Part shown: positions 21,762-30,848 of the stretch, one piece after another
Layout of the letters: the number at the start of each line of letters is the position of its first letter
How positions within the stretch are numbered: position 1 is the first letter of the stretch
Assembly: GCF_026965555.1 (NCBI RefSeq)
Contig: NZ_CP114040.1
Span: 2,542,001 to 2,606,000 of the forward strand
Reading direction: 5' to 3'
Length of the DNA: 64,000 nt
Source: Nannocystis punicea
GTDB lineage: Bacteria > Myxococcota_A > Polyangia > Nannocystales > Nannocystaceae
Notes under the pieces: model-generated
Databases searched by the model: none
Told to the model about the DNA's origin: nothing
The model's input: only the letters and a program-made list of their open reading frames with translations
Translations under genes and position numbers: made by a program

Positions 21762-23201
21762 GTGTCGAGCGATCGTCGCGAGATCTTGATTCACGCCTTG
21801 TGGTCGGTCGGCGGCGGTCTGCTGGCGCTCGGGTTGCTCGATCTGCTGGTCGCCGATTTCCTCGATCTCGAGCTCCTGGCGCGTGAAGCTCGGCTTCGCC
21901 CGCCATACCGTGATCATTTCCGGAGCGCCTGGAACTTCGACTGCTGGCAGGACATCGCCGAGGAGGCGGCCGGTTGGGGGCACGCTCTGCTGACCTGCTT
22001 CTGGCTCGGGCTCGCGGCGGGGCTCCACGCCGTGCTCCGGTGCATGCGGTCGAATGTGGCCGGCCGGCTCGAGGTGGCGATGGCGACGGTCGCGGTCCTG
22101 GCGACGACGGCGATCGTCGCGCTGTGGATCGCGGCCGAGGCGGTGGTGCGCGACGCAATGTTCGCCGACAACTTCATCGCGGTCGAGCCCGGCGTGTGGA
22201 TGCGCTGGGTGACCAACATGCAGTACTTACAGGCTCTGCCGTGGCGGGCGTTCGCCGGGCAGGCGCTGGCCGGGGCCCTCGCGGTCGTCCTGCTGCCGTG
22301 CGCCGCGACCGCGAGCGGGATGGTCGCAGTGCGTTGCGGTCGGTCGTCGGCCCAGGTGTGGTCGCGGATCGCCGCGCTGGCGTTGCCGATGAGCATCGCG
22401 GTCACCGCGGCCGCGTGGCTGAGGATCCACTATCGTATCGACGAACTCTCGGACGACCCATACGAGACGTGGCCGGCGGCGGTGAGGAGCGCAGAGTCGT
22501 GGGTGCTCGGCAGCGCTGTCCTTGTGCTGGTGATCGGCGGCGGACTCTTGCGCGGCACGTCGACAGGTCGTTCACGGTGGGCGCTCGCCGCGGCGATGGG
22601 CGGGCTCGGCGTCGCGGCGGCGCTCGCCACCGCCCCGCACCGTACCGCGTACCAGGCGCTTTATCCCGCGCTCGATCGCGGTACAGGGCTGCTCGGGCTG
22701 GGTTGGGTGTCGTCGCCGCCGACGATCGATCCGCCGCGGATCGACGTGTGCGACGGCGCGTGGGAAGTCCCGCGGGCAGTCCTCAGCGTAGATCCGTCGC
22801 GCGGTCCTCTGCTCGAGGTCGAGGGGATGCACTGGTGGCTGGACGCGCCGAACCTCGAGTATCCGTTTCGGCGCTGGCTCCGGCAGGAGTTCGACGGCCA
22901 GTACCACGATTCGATCGCGCTGCTGGTCGATCGACGCGTCCCGGCCGCGCTGGTGGTGCCGCTCGTCGAAGCGGCGCGAGAGGTCGGCGTGCCGTACATC
23001 AAGGTCGAGGCGGCCGCGGTCGCCACGTTCTCGACCACCGACGGGAGCGCGACCACGTGGTCGATCTGCACGCTCGGCGAGCTCGCGGTCGAGGCGTTCC
23101 TCGCCGGCGAGCCGTCCGGAAAGACCTGGGGGGACGTCATCGCCGACGGGATGGTCGCGCCGGTGCCCGAACGGGTCTTTCCGGTCTGGCGGCGCTATTG
23201 A
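21762..23201 (+). CDS. Polytopic membrane protein with soluble C-terminal domain
   Basis: A 479-residue protein starting at GTG. About seven membrane helices lie in residues 8-300, including a long first helix (GGGLLALGLLDLLVADFLDL). Residues 310-479 form a soluble domain whose DSIALLVDRRVPAALVVPLVEAAREVGV stretch, read in two parts, recalls the ExbD/TolR extracytoplasmic fold. No transport or enzyme motif was recognised. No partner genes are adjacent. The function is unknown. Confidence 0.8.
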   Translation: MSSDRREILIHALWSVGGGLLALGLLDLLVADFLDLELLAREARLRPPYRDHFRSAWNFDCWQDIAEEAAGWGHALLTCFWLGLAAGLHAVLRCMRSNVAGRLEVAMATVAVLATTAIVALWIAAEAVVRDAMFADNFIAVEPGVWMRWVTNMQYLQALPWRAFAGQALAGALAVVLLPCAATASGMVAVRCGRSSAQVWSRIAALALPMSIAVTAAAWLRIHYRIDELSDDPYETWPAAVRSAESWVLGSAVLVLVIGGGLLRGTSTGRSRWALAAAMGGLGVAAALATAPHRTAYQALYPALDRGTGLLGLGWVSSPPTIDPPRIDVCDGAWEVPRAVLSVDPSRGPLLEVEGMHWWLDAPNLEYPFRRWLRQEFDGQYHDSIALLVDRRVPAALVVPLVEAAREVGVPYIKVEAAAVATFSTTDGSATTWSICTLGELAVEAFLAGEPSGKTWGDVIADGMVAPVPERVFPVWRRY

Positions 23202-23312
23202 TTGCGAGGGGCCAGGCGAGACGGGTCGTGCGTGTCGGCCGGGTCGCGGCGGCGCGTCCCAGTGATTCGCAGCAGTCCTCCCAAGCGTGCAGCGGGGCAT
23301 GAGGTATTCTGG

Positions 23313-25253
23313 TCAATACATGTACACCGCGCCGACCCGGGACCCCGCCATGTCGAGCTGATTCCCGTCGACGCCGGTGGCGGTGCTCGTTTCGGTAGGC
23401 GCCGCGATCACCAGTGTCGTGCCGTCGGCCGTGAGGCCGATCGGCGAGCCGAAATAGGAGTCGCTGCGAGAGTTTGGCGCCTTGAAATAGTGCCGGTGCG
23501 TCCAGGTGCCATCCACGCGCGTGAACACGTGGGCGGCGCCGGAACCTGGCGCGGTCTCGTCGGACGGATCGGCGAAGCAGCCAGCGCCTCCACTGCCCTC
23601 ACCCGGGGCTCCGGCGACGAGGATGCCACCGTCTCCAGACACCGCGAGCCCGATCCCAAGGTGATCGTCCTCGTCCGCGTTCGGGGCCTTGATGTAGGCG
23701 TCCTGCTGCCAGGTCTGGCCCAGGCGCGAGAAGACGTAGACGGCCCCCGCGGCGTATGCCTCGTCGTTCGACTGGTCACCGTCGATCTCGGTGGCGGCGG
23801 AAGCCTCCATCGGCGCTCCGACGAACAGGGTGTCCCCGTCTTGCGTCAACGCCAGGGTGAAGCCGAAGAGATCGGGAGATCCCGGGTTCGACGCCTTGAT
23901 GTACGCTTGTTGCGACCAGGCGCCGTCGTTCAGGACGAACATGTAGACCGCGCCCGCGCTCGCGGCGCCGTCGAGCTGATCGCCGTTGATCCCGCCGGTC
24001 TTGCCGTCCTCGTCGGGCGCGCCCACGGCGAGGGTGGCGCCGTCGGCGGACAGCGCGAGGGCGGCGCCGAAGCTGTCCCACTGGCCCGTGTTGGTCGCCT
24101 TGAGATACGCGCGGTGCGTCCATCCGCTGCCAGTACGGGAATAGACATAGGCCGCACCGGAGCCCTCGACGAAGCCTTGCCACGGATTGCTGTCGACGCC
24201 GGTGGCGGCGCTGCTCTCGGACGGAGCGCCGACCACCAGGGTGTTGCCGTCGGCGGACAGCGCCAGCGCCTCGCCGAAATTGGCGAGGGACTGGGTGTTG
24301 TTCGCCTTGACGTACGCCGTCTGCGACCACGCGCCGCCCTTGCGCTCGAACACGTAGACCGCGCCCGAATTCGTCCCGCTGTTGTCGTTGGGATCGCCGC
24401 CGATGCCCGTCGCCCCGCTGTCCTCTTGCCGGGCGCCGACGGCGATGGTGTCGCCGTTGGCGGAGATGGCGACCTCACCGAACTGGTCCCCCTCGCCCGG
24501 GTTGAAGGACTTGAGGTAGGCCTGCTGCTTCCACGAATCACCCTCGCGCACGAACACGTAGGCCGCGCCGCTGTTCGGGCTCGAGTTGTCGGATTGCTTG
24601 GAGTTGACGCCGAGGGCGCCGCTGTCCTCGTACGGAGCTCCGACCACCATGGTGGTGCCGTCAGCGGAGATGGCGAGGTCCAATCCGAAGTAGTCTTCGC
24701 TCTCGGCGTTGGAGGCCTTGAAGTAGCCGATGGCCTCATCCACTCCGGGATCGACCTCGACGGGCTCCGATTGGCTGCAGCCGTCCTGGTTGCAGGCGCG
24801 GAGCGCGTAGGCGGCCGACAGGCGCAGGTGGATCGGCATCGTCAAGGTGGTCGAGGTCCCGATCAGGTCGTCTCCCAGCTGCGACCAGCCGGGGACCTCG
24901 GGATAGGGGCGCTCGAGCAATTGATAATACTCGGCGCCGGCGACCGGTTCCCATGAAAAATTGTACTGCTTGATCGGCGCGTAGTCGAGGACGAGGGTCG
25001 GCGCGGCGGGAGGAGCCCCGGCCTCGTCCCCGGTGCTCGTGCTCTCGCCGTCGCTGCTGCTGCCGGTGGTGGGCTCTTCCGTGCTCGTCGTGAGGATCGA
25101 CCCGGTGATCGTCGGCTCCTCGGCGAAGGTGCTGGAGCTCGAATCGCTGGTTGCGTCGTCCGTCGTGGACGGCGCGTCGCCCGATTCGGCGGGCGGTGGG
25201 CAACCCAGGGTGCAGAGCGTGAGGAGCGGATAGAGACGAGCGCGGAGCGACAT
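23313..25253 (-). CDS. FG-GAP repeat lipoprotein, copy 2 of a tandem pair
   Basis: A 646-residue protein. The signal MSLRARLYPLLTLCTLGC is almost identical to that of the neighbour at 25478-27385. A Thr/Ser/Asp-rich linker, an Fn3-like domain (YNFSWEPVAGAEYYQLLE) and about seven FG-GAP/integrin-alpha-like repeats with LAISADGTTMVVGAP-type strands follow. Both copies end in VGAVYMY. The ATG at 25253 is chosen because it begins the lipoprotein signal; the open frame extends upstream through non-coding DNA. A beta-propeller on the cell surface is inferred. Confidence 0.92.
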   Translation of the reverse strand: MSLRARLYPLLTLCTLGCPPPAESGDAPSTTDDATSDSSSSTFAEEPTITGSILTTSTEEPTTGSSSDGESTSTGDEAGAPPAAPTLVLDYAPIKQYNFSWEPVAGAEYYQLLERPYPEVPGWSQLGDDLIGTSTTLTMPIHLRLSAAYALRACNQDGCSQSEPVEVDPGVDEAIGYFKASNAESEDYFGLDLAISADGTTMVVGAPYEDSGALGVNSKQSDNSSPNSGAAYVFVREGDSWKQQAYLKSFNPGEGDQFGEVAISANGDTIAVGARQEDSGATGIGGDPNDNSGTNSGAVYVFERKGGAWSQTAYVKANNTQSLANFGEALALSADGNTLVVGAPSESSAATGVDSNPWQGFVEGSGAAYVYSRTGSGWTHRAYLKATNTGQWDSFGAALALSADGATLAVGAPDEDGKTGGINGDQLDGAASAGAVYMFVLNDGAWSQQAYIKASNPGSPDLFGFTLALTQDGDTLFVGAPMEASAATEIDGDQSNDEAYAAGAVYVFSRLGQTWQQDAYIKAPNADEDDHLGIGLAVSGDGGILVAGAPGEGSGGAGCFADPSDETAPGSGAAHVFTRVDGTWTHRHYFKAPNSRSDSYFGSPIGLTADGTTLVIAAPTETSTATGVDGNQLDMAGSRVGAVYMY

Positions 25254-25344
25254 GGTGAGTCGGGCAAAGCAAGCGCTGTGCCAGGCGTGGTGGGTGGCGT
25301 TCCCGGGCCTTGCGGGCCCGGCGGGGGCAGGTCGGCTTGGGCCT

Positions 25345-25358
25345 CCAACCGGGGTTGG
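25345..25358. promoter_or_regulatory. Conserved palindrome upstream of FG-GAP copy 2
   Basis: CCAACCGGGGTTGG, about 92 bases before the start, followed by GTACTGG. The same element sits at the same distance before copy 1. An operator or a transcript hairpin are both possible. Confidence 0.45.
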
Positions 25359-25477
25359 GTACTGGATTTGGGTGGGCGAGCGGCCGGGAGCAGGACGGTG
25401 AACGAGCCTCCATCCTGCCAGTGACTTTCGAGCTCCGACCGTCAGCGGGGCGGAGTGCAAGGCGGTACCGGGGCCGC

Positions 25478-27385
25478 TCAATACATGTACACTGCGCCGA
25501 CCTCCGACCCTGCCCCGTCGTTCTGGTCGCCGCCGATGCCGCTCGCGGTGCTCTGGTCCTGAGGCGCACCGATCACCAGAGTGCTGGCGTCGGCGGAGAG
25601 GGCGACGTCCTCGCCGAACTGGAGGTCGGTGCGAGAGTTCGGCGCCTTGAGGTAGCGCCGGTGCGTCCAGGTGCCGGCCACCCGCGTGAACACGTAGACG
25701 GCGCCGGAGTTCGGCCCGGTCTCGTCGGTCGGGTCGGCGAAGCTGCCGGCGTCGCCGCTGCCCTCATTCGGGGCGCTGGCGACGAGCACGCCGCCGTCGC
25801 CGGAGAGCGCCAGCGAATAGCCGAAGAGATCGCCCTCGCCCGCGTTCGGGGCCTTGATATAGACGTCCTGCTGCCAGGTCTGACCCTGACGCGAGAACAT
25901 GTAGACGGCCCCTGCGCTCGCCGCCGCGTCGTTCGCCTGGTCGCCGTCGATCTCCGTCGCGGCGGAAGCCTCGTAGGCCGCCCCGACGGCCAGGGTGTCA
26001 CCGTCGAGCGTGAGCGCGACGGAGAAGCCGAAGAGGTCGAGGAAGCCCGGGTTCGACGCCTTGATGTATGCTTGCTGCGACCAGGCCCCGTCCTTCAGCG
26101 AGAACATGTAGACCGCGCCCGAGTACAGCGAATCGTCGAGCTGATCGCCGTCGATCCCTGCGGACTTGCTCTGCTCGAACGGCGCGCCCACGGCGAGCGT
26201 GGTGCCGTCGGCGGACAGCGCGAGGGCGGCGCCGAAATGGTCGCCCGTGCCCGTGTTGGACGCCTTGAGGTACGCGCGGTGCACCCATTCGCCGCCGTCG
26301 CGGGAATAGACATCGACCGCGCCGGAGTCCTCGGCGACGCCCTGCCACGGATCGCCGTCGACGCCGGTGGCGGCGCTGTCCTCCTCGTGGGCGCCGACCG
26401 CGAGGGTGTTGCCGTCGGCGGACAGCGCGAGGGCCCAGCCGAACTCGGCCGAGGGCTGGGTGGTGTTCGCCTTGATGTACGCCGCCTGCGACCACGCGCC
26501 GGCCTTGCGCTCGAATACGTAGACCGCGCCGGCATCCTTCGCGCTGTTGTCGCTGCGATCGCCGCCGACGCACGTCGCCGCACTGTCCTCCTTGAGCGCG
26601 CCGACGGCGATGGTGTCCCCGTTCGCGGAGATGACGACCTCGCCGAAGAGGTCCTTGTCGTCCACGTTGAAGGACTTGAGATAGGCCTGCTGCTTCCACG
26701 TGTCCCCGTCGCGGACGAACACGTAGGCCGCGCCGCTGTCCGTGGCGTAGTCGTGGAGCTCGTCGCCGCCCACGCCGTGGGCGCCGCTGTCCTCGCGGGC
26801 GGCCCCGACCACCATGGTGGTGCCGTCGGCGGAGATTGCGAGGCTGTAGCCGAAGTAGTCGCCGCTCTCGGCGTTGGAGGCCTTGAAGTAGCCGATCGCG
26901 CCGTCGACCGCGGGGTCGACCTGGACGGGCTCGGATTGGCTGCAGCCGGCCCGGTTGCAGGCCCGGAGCGCATAGGCGGCGGAGAGGCGCAGGTGGAGCG
27001 GCGTCGTCCAGGTGGTCGAAGTGCCGTCCAGATCGCCCCCCAGCTGCGACCAGCCGGGGACCTCGGGATAGGGGCGCTCGAGCAATTGATAATACTCGGC
27101 GCCGGCGACCGGCTCCCACGAGAAATCGTAGCGCTTGATCGGCGAATAATCGAGGACGAGGCTCGGCGCGGCCGGAGGAGCCGCGATTTCGCCGCCGGTC
27201 GAGGGCTCCTCCGTGCTCGTGGTGAGGATCGACTCGGTGATCGTCGGCTCCTCGGCGAAGGTGCTCGAGCTCGCGTCGCTGGTCGCGTCGTCCGTGGTGG
27301 AGGTCGCGTCGCCCGGTTCGGCGGGCAAGGAGCAACCCAGGGTGCAGAGCGTGAGGAGCGGATAGAGACGAGCGCGGTGCGACAT
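25478..27385 (-). CDS. FG-GAP repeat lipoprotein, copy 1 of a tandem pair
   Basis: A 635-residue protein with the same plan as the gene downstream: signal MSHRARLYPLLTLCTLGC, a shorter Thr/Ser linker, an Fn3-like domain, then FG-GAP-like repeats with strands such as LAISADGTTMVVGAA, VVISANGDTIAVGA and LALSADGNTLAVGA. Identity to the neighbour is very high throughout; the linker lengths and some repeat loops differ. The two share upstream DNA as well, so the unit of duplication was gene plus promoter. Confidence 0.92.
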   Translation of the reverse strand: MSHRARLYPLLTLCTLGCSLPAEPGDATSTTDDATSDASSSTFAEEPTITESILTTSTEEPSTGGEIAAPPAAPSLVLDYSPIKRYDFSWEPVAGAEYYQLLERPYPEVPGWSQLGGDLDGTSTTWTTPLHLRLSAAYALRACNRAGCSQSEPVQVDPAVDGAIGYFKASNAESGDYFGYSLAISADGTTMVVGAAREDSGAHGVGGDELHDYATDSGAAYVFVRDGDTWKQQAYLKSFNVDDKDLFGEVVISANGDTIAVGALKEDSAATCVGGDRSDNSAKDAGAVYVFERKAGAWSQAAYIKANTTQPSAEFGWALALSADGNTLAVGAHEEDSAATGVDGDPWQGVAEDSGAVDVYSRDGGEWVHRAYLKASNTGTGDHFGAALALSADGTTLAVGAPFEQSKSAGIDGDQLDDSLYSGAVYMFSLKDGAWSQQAYIKASNPGFLDLFGFSVALTLDGDTLAVGAAYEASAATEIDGDQANDAAASAGAVYMFSRQGQTWQQDVYIKAPNAGEGDLFGYSLALSGDGGVLVASAPNEGSGDAGSFADPTDETGPNSGAVYVFTRVAGTWTHRRYLKAPNSRTDLQFGEDVALSADASTLVIGAPQDQSTASGIGGDQNDGAGSEVGAVYMY

Positions 27386-27478
27386 GGTGAGCCGGGCCTA
27401 GGCAAGCACCGTGCCAGGCCCGGGGCGCCGTGTTCCCGGGCCTTGCGCCGCCGATAGGGGCAGGCTTGGTTGGGCCCG

Positions 27479-27492
27479 CCAACCGCGGTTGG
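27479..27492. promoter_or_regulatory. Conserved palindrome upstream of FG-GAP copy 1
   Basis: CCAACCGCGGTTGG is a perfect 14-base palindrome about 94 bases before the start. It matches the one before copy 2. Confidence 0.45.
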
Positions 27493-27520
27493 GTACTGGC
27501 TTTGGGGGCCGCGGTCGGAG

Positions 27521-28342
27521 CTACGAGGCGAACGCCGCCCGCGCGACCGCTCGCAGCGAGCGCGGCGGGCGGCCGGTGCGGCGCAGGACCTCGTCGGTGA
27601 CGCGATCTTCGGCCCCGCCGGCGATCGCCTGCTCGAGCGCGCCGAGCATCGCCGCGTAGTCGGCCGGCATGCCGGCGGCGACGAGGCGGGCGCACCATTC
27701 GTCGACGGGGATGGCGCGATGGACCACCGGTTCGCCGAGCACATCCGAGAGGATCGCCGCCGCGTCGTCGTACGAGAGCGCCTCGGGACCGGTGAGGATC
27801 AGGTCCGCGTCGGCCGGGGCGAGCAATGTCGCCACCGCGACCGCGGCGATGTCCTCCGCGTCGATGAAGCCGATCCGCCCGTGGCCGCTGGCGCTGACGA
27901 ACGCGCGCTCGCTGCGGATCGCGCGGCCGAGGGCGTGCTGCGGGTCGACGAGGTTCTGCATGAACCACGAGGGCCGCAGGACGGTCCACGCCGGCGCGCG
28001 CGCCTGCAGGGCCGCATGTACCGCGCCGAGGCCCGGCGCTCGCGCGTCGAGGGCCGACGAGCTGAGCAGGACGAAGCGCTCGACGCCGCGGGCGAGCGCG
28101 CGGTCGATGAACGGCACCATGAGCCGGTCGGGATCGGTGACCAGCGCCGGCGCGACCATGTAGACGGCGTCGACATCCTTCAGCGCCGAATCGTGCGAGG
28201 ACGGATCGGCCCAGTCGAAGCGGACGTGGTCGGGATCTCGCGGGTGGCGGCTGGCGATCGCCGCGGTCACGCCGCGAGCCCTCAGACCGCGAGCGACGGC
28301 GCTGCCGGTCTTGCCGGTGCCGCCGGTGACGAGCGCGCGCAT
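27521..28342 (-). CDS. NmrA-like NAD(P)-binding oxidoreductase
   Basis: A protein of about 273 residues with the Rossmann motif VTGGTGKTGSAVARGL at the N-terminus, the VDAVYMVAP and FVLLSSSA strands and WTVLRPSWFMQNL typical of atypical SDRs (NmrA/azoreductase-like). No Tyr-x3-Lys catalytic pair is evident, so it may bind rather than reduce. The ATG at 28342 overlaps the upstream stop by one base (TGATG) and has GGGAGG six bases before, showing translational coupling to the SnoaL-like gene. Confidence 0.9.
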   Translation of the reverse strand: MRALVTGGTGKTGSAVARGLRARGVTAAIASRHPRDPDHVRFDWADPSSHDSALKDVDAVYMVAPALVTDPDRLMVPFIDRALARGVERFVLLSSSALDARAPGLGAVHAALQARAPAWTVLRPSWFMQNLVDPQHALGRAIRSERAFVSASGHGRIGFIDAEDIAAVAVATLLAPADADLILTGPEALSYDDAAAILSDVLGEPVVHRAIPVDEWCARLVAAGMPADYAAMLGALEQAIAGGAEDRVTDEVLRRTGRPPRSLRAVARAAFAS

Positions 28343-28788
28343 CACTCACCTCCCAGCGCGTCGCGGACGGGGCCCTCGCGGAAGTCGCTCGCCGCGTTCG
28401 GGTCCCAATATTCGCGGTAGCGCGCGATCTGCCCGTCCTTGCACTCGAGCACCATCACGTAGTCCTGCTCGTAGGCCGTGCCGCGCGGGAACAGCGTCGC
28501 CGAGCCGTGGACCTCGGCGACGATCACGTCGGGGTCGGCGCCGGGGTAGGACCGCAGGCCGGAGAATCGCAGGTCGCGGAACACCGCCGGGGTGCGCCGG
28601 AAGTAGGCCGCGATCGCCGGCTTGCCGAGGAGCCGCGGCGGCAGCCCGAGGCGGGCGGCGTAGGGGAACTCGACGATCGCGTCGTCGGCGAACAGCTCCA
28701 GCCAGCGCTCGATGTCGCGGGCGATCCACTCGAGGTGCGCCGCGAGGGCCGCGGCCGCGCGCATGGGTTCCGTGTCGTGGTCTTGCAT
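28342..28788 (-). CDS. SnoaL/NTF2-like protein
   Basis: A 148-residue alpha+beta-barrel protein. LAAHLEWIARDIERWLELFADD, read in two parts, VEFPYAARLG, DVIVAEVHGSATLF and IARYREYWDP are characteristic of SnoaL-like isomerase/hydroxylase folds. AGGAGA lies upstream of the ATG. It is translationally coupled to the NmrA-like gene and follows the AraC regulator on the same strand. A joint role in metabolism of a small organic compound is inferred. Confidence 0.88.
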   Translation of the reverse strand: MQDHDTEPMRAAAALAAHLEWIARDIERWLELFADDAIVEFPYAARLGLPPRLLGKPAIAAYFRRTPAVFRDLRFSGLRSYPGADPDVIVAEVHGSATLFPRGTAYEQDYVMVLECKDGQIARYREYWDPNAASDFREGPVRDALGGE

Positions 28789-28921
28789 GGCGTCTCCTGT
28801 GCCGACAAAGCTAGTTCGGCGGGTCGCACCGCGCGTCCGGATCGCCTATCCGCGCGTCCGGACCTGTCGCGGCGCCGACGCGAGGCGAGACGACAGGCCG
28901 CGTCGAGCACGCCCGCGTCTT

Positions 28922-28941
28922 ACATGTCCTAAAGGACATGC
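28922..28941. repeat. Dispersed ACATGTC palindrome
   Basis: CATGTCCT and AGGACATG are perfect 8-base arms around AA, lying between the AraC gene and the SnoaL-like gene. It could also act as a weak terminator. Confidence 0.65.
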
Positions 28942-28957
28942 TCTTCCGCTCGCGCGA

Positions 28958-29896
28958 TCAGGGCCTCGCGAGCGAAGCCTGGGAGCCCGCGGCTGCCTGC
29001 CGCAGCGCCCGGCGGTAGGCGTTGGGGGCGACACCGCGGGCGCGGGCGAACGCGCGGGTGAACGCGGGCTCGCTCGCGTAGCCGACGCGGGCGGCGATCG
29101 CCTTCACGGAGGCGTCGGTGGTGGCGAGCAGGCTGGCGGCGCGGTCGAGGCGCAGGCGGCGGAGGTAGCTGCCGAGCGGCTCGCCGAGCAGCGCGGTGGT
29201 GCGGGCGGCCAGCACGGAGCGCGACATGCCGACCTGCGCGGCCAGCTCGCCGAGCTCCCACGGCTTCTCCGGCTCGGCGCGCAGGCGCAGCAGGGCGGCG
29301 ACGATCCGGTCGTCGCGCAGCGCCTCGGCGGCGGGCAGCGAGTCGCCGGCGTCGCGCAGCGCCCTGGCGAACAGGGCCTGGGCCCACGAGGCGGTGATCG
29401 TCTCGCGCAGCGACGGCGACAGCGTCCTCGCCCGCCCGAGCAGGGCCAGAGTGTCGGCGAGCCAACGGCCGAGCTCGCGGTCGTCGCCGTGGATGTGGAC
29501 CACCGCCGGCAGCAGCGCCAGCCACGGGGCGTCGCCGTGATCGAGCCGCAGATCGACGACGACCAGGCTGGTGGTCGCCGGGGCCTCGGTGCTCCACACG
29601 TCGGCCGCGGCCTGCTGCATGCCGACGCAGGCGCTGCCGTCGCGCGGGATCGGGGTGGCGGCGCTGTCGCGGATGACGTGCTCGTCGGCGCGCGGCAGGA
29701 ACGCGAGTTCACCTGGCCCGATGGACAGGCTGCGACCGGCGACGACGAGCTCGGATCCACCATGGAGCGCGGCGTAGAGCTTGGCGCCGGCGGGGGCGGT
29801 GCGGCGGTGCTTGCCCCATCGCCCGCCGAGCTCGAGGCTGGTGACCTCGGTGCCGAGGACCACGAGGCTGCGCGCGAGCGCGTCGATCTCGCTCAT
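28958..29896 (-). CDS. AraC-family regulator with N-terminal cupin-like domain
   Basis: A 312-residue protein. Residues 1-180 form an effector-binding domain of the cupin type (ALHGGSELVVAGRSL, LVVVDLRLDHGDAPWL). The C-terminal 100 residues hold two helix-turn-helices (LGELAAQVGMSRSVLAARTT and IAARVGYASEPAFTRAFAR). The ATG at 29896 is chosen: TATGCT lies eight bases upstream and longer frames add non-conserved residues. It is likely the regulator of the SnoaL-like and NmrA-like genes that follow. Confidence 0.92.
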   Translation of the reverse strand: MSEIDALARSLVVLGTEVTSLELGGRWGKHRRTAPAGAKLYAALHGGSELVVAGRSLSIGPGELAFLPRADEHVIRDSAATPIPRDGSACVGMQQAAADVWSTEAPATTSLVVVDLRLDHGDAPWLALLPAVVHIHGDDRELGRWLADTLALLGRARTLSPSLRETITASWAQALFARALRDAGDSLPAAEALRDDRIVAALLRLRAEPEKPWELGELAAQVGMSRSVLAARTTALLGEPLGSYLRRLRLDRAASLLATTDASVKAIAARVGYASEPAFTRAFARARGVAPNAYRRALRQAAAGSQASLARP

Positions 29897-30848
29897 CGCG
29901 GGGCAGCATAGCCGAGCCCGGGCCGTTGATGACGCCCCCGTGCGGGCTGAGGTCGAGGTTGAGTCCGTCGCTATAGGTGAGCTCGAGCCGGGGGATGGAG
30001 CGGACGCGGATCTCAGGCCGGCCGAACGGGCGAATCGGCGAGCAGGGGCGCGCGGTGCGGCCGGCGTCAGCAGCCGCGGGGCGGGTCTGGTCCTTAGGTC
30101 GGCACGGACTGCTCCGATCGACACCTCCAACCTCCGAACGTGGGAGCGAGCGCGGGCGAGCTGTATAGCACGGTTTCGCTGCCGTTGACGGGCTCGTTGC
30201 CCGGTTCATATCAATAGGTTGCTTCGACTTCGACCGACTCTTGCCGCGCCTCACGAGCGGCGTGAAGGACAACGCGGCCCCCGCACAACTTCCGCGGCGA
30301 ATGGAACCGGGTACTGCTGTCGGGGGCTGCGCTACCGCCTGGTTGCCCTGTTGAAGGCGCTCGTGCCGGACTACCCCGTGGGGCTCCACGAGGGATCTGC
30401 CCCACGAGCCGCTGATGAAGGGGGCTGGTCGAAGGCATCGGTGCGCTCGCCCGGACCGGGCCGCTGATTCGCGCCTGCCCGGGCGGTCGGGGGTGCTGGG
30501 GAACCGCCGTAGAGTGCCGGATATTGTCCGAGTCTGGCGATCTGAAGAACTACCGTCGCCAGGTCCGCGAACTCCATTGCCCTGAATTAGGAAGTAATAC
30601 CTCTGTACGGATGCGCGGTGTGCGCTCTAATTCATTCTCTTCTATGGTCGTAGATCGGCAAATATCGGGCGGGCGTTCTCGTTTTATGCGTATTCTCACG
30701 CGGGGCAGGTTCCTGTAGCGCGTCGTTGGCTCCTCGCGCGCCGCCAGAACCCTACACCGGTTTAGTCCGCCAGCGAATCATCTAGATATTCGCCATCCAT
30801 GGCCTCTTGCGGGGCAAGGCCTCCTCGGCCTATGATCGATCCTAACTC
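29897..30848. other. Intergenic region and left edge of low-GC island
   Basis: About 950 bases with no supported gene. The first part is GC-rich like the rest of the window. From about 30480 base composition becomes visibly more AT-rich up to the NTPase gene. No direct repeat, tRNA or att-like site was recognised at the transition. Confidence 0.5.
30807..30836 (+). promoter_or_regulatory. Sigma-70-like promoter of the NTPase gene
   Basis: TTGCGG (30807-30812), an 18-base spacer and TATGAT (30831-30836) lie 12 bases before the ATG. It is closer to a housekeeping promoter than most others here. Confidence 0.5.
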
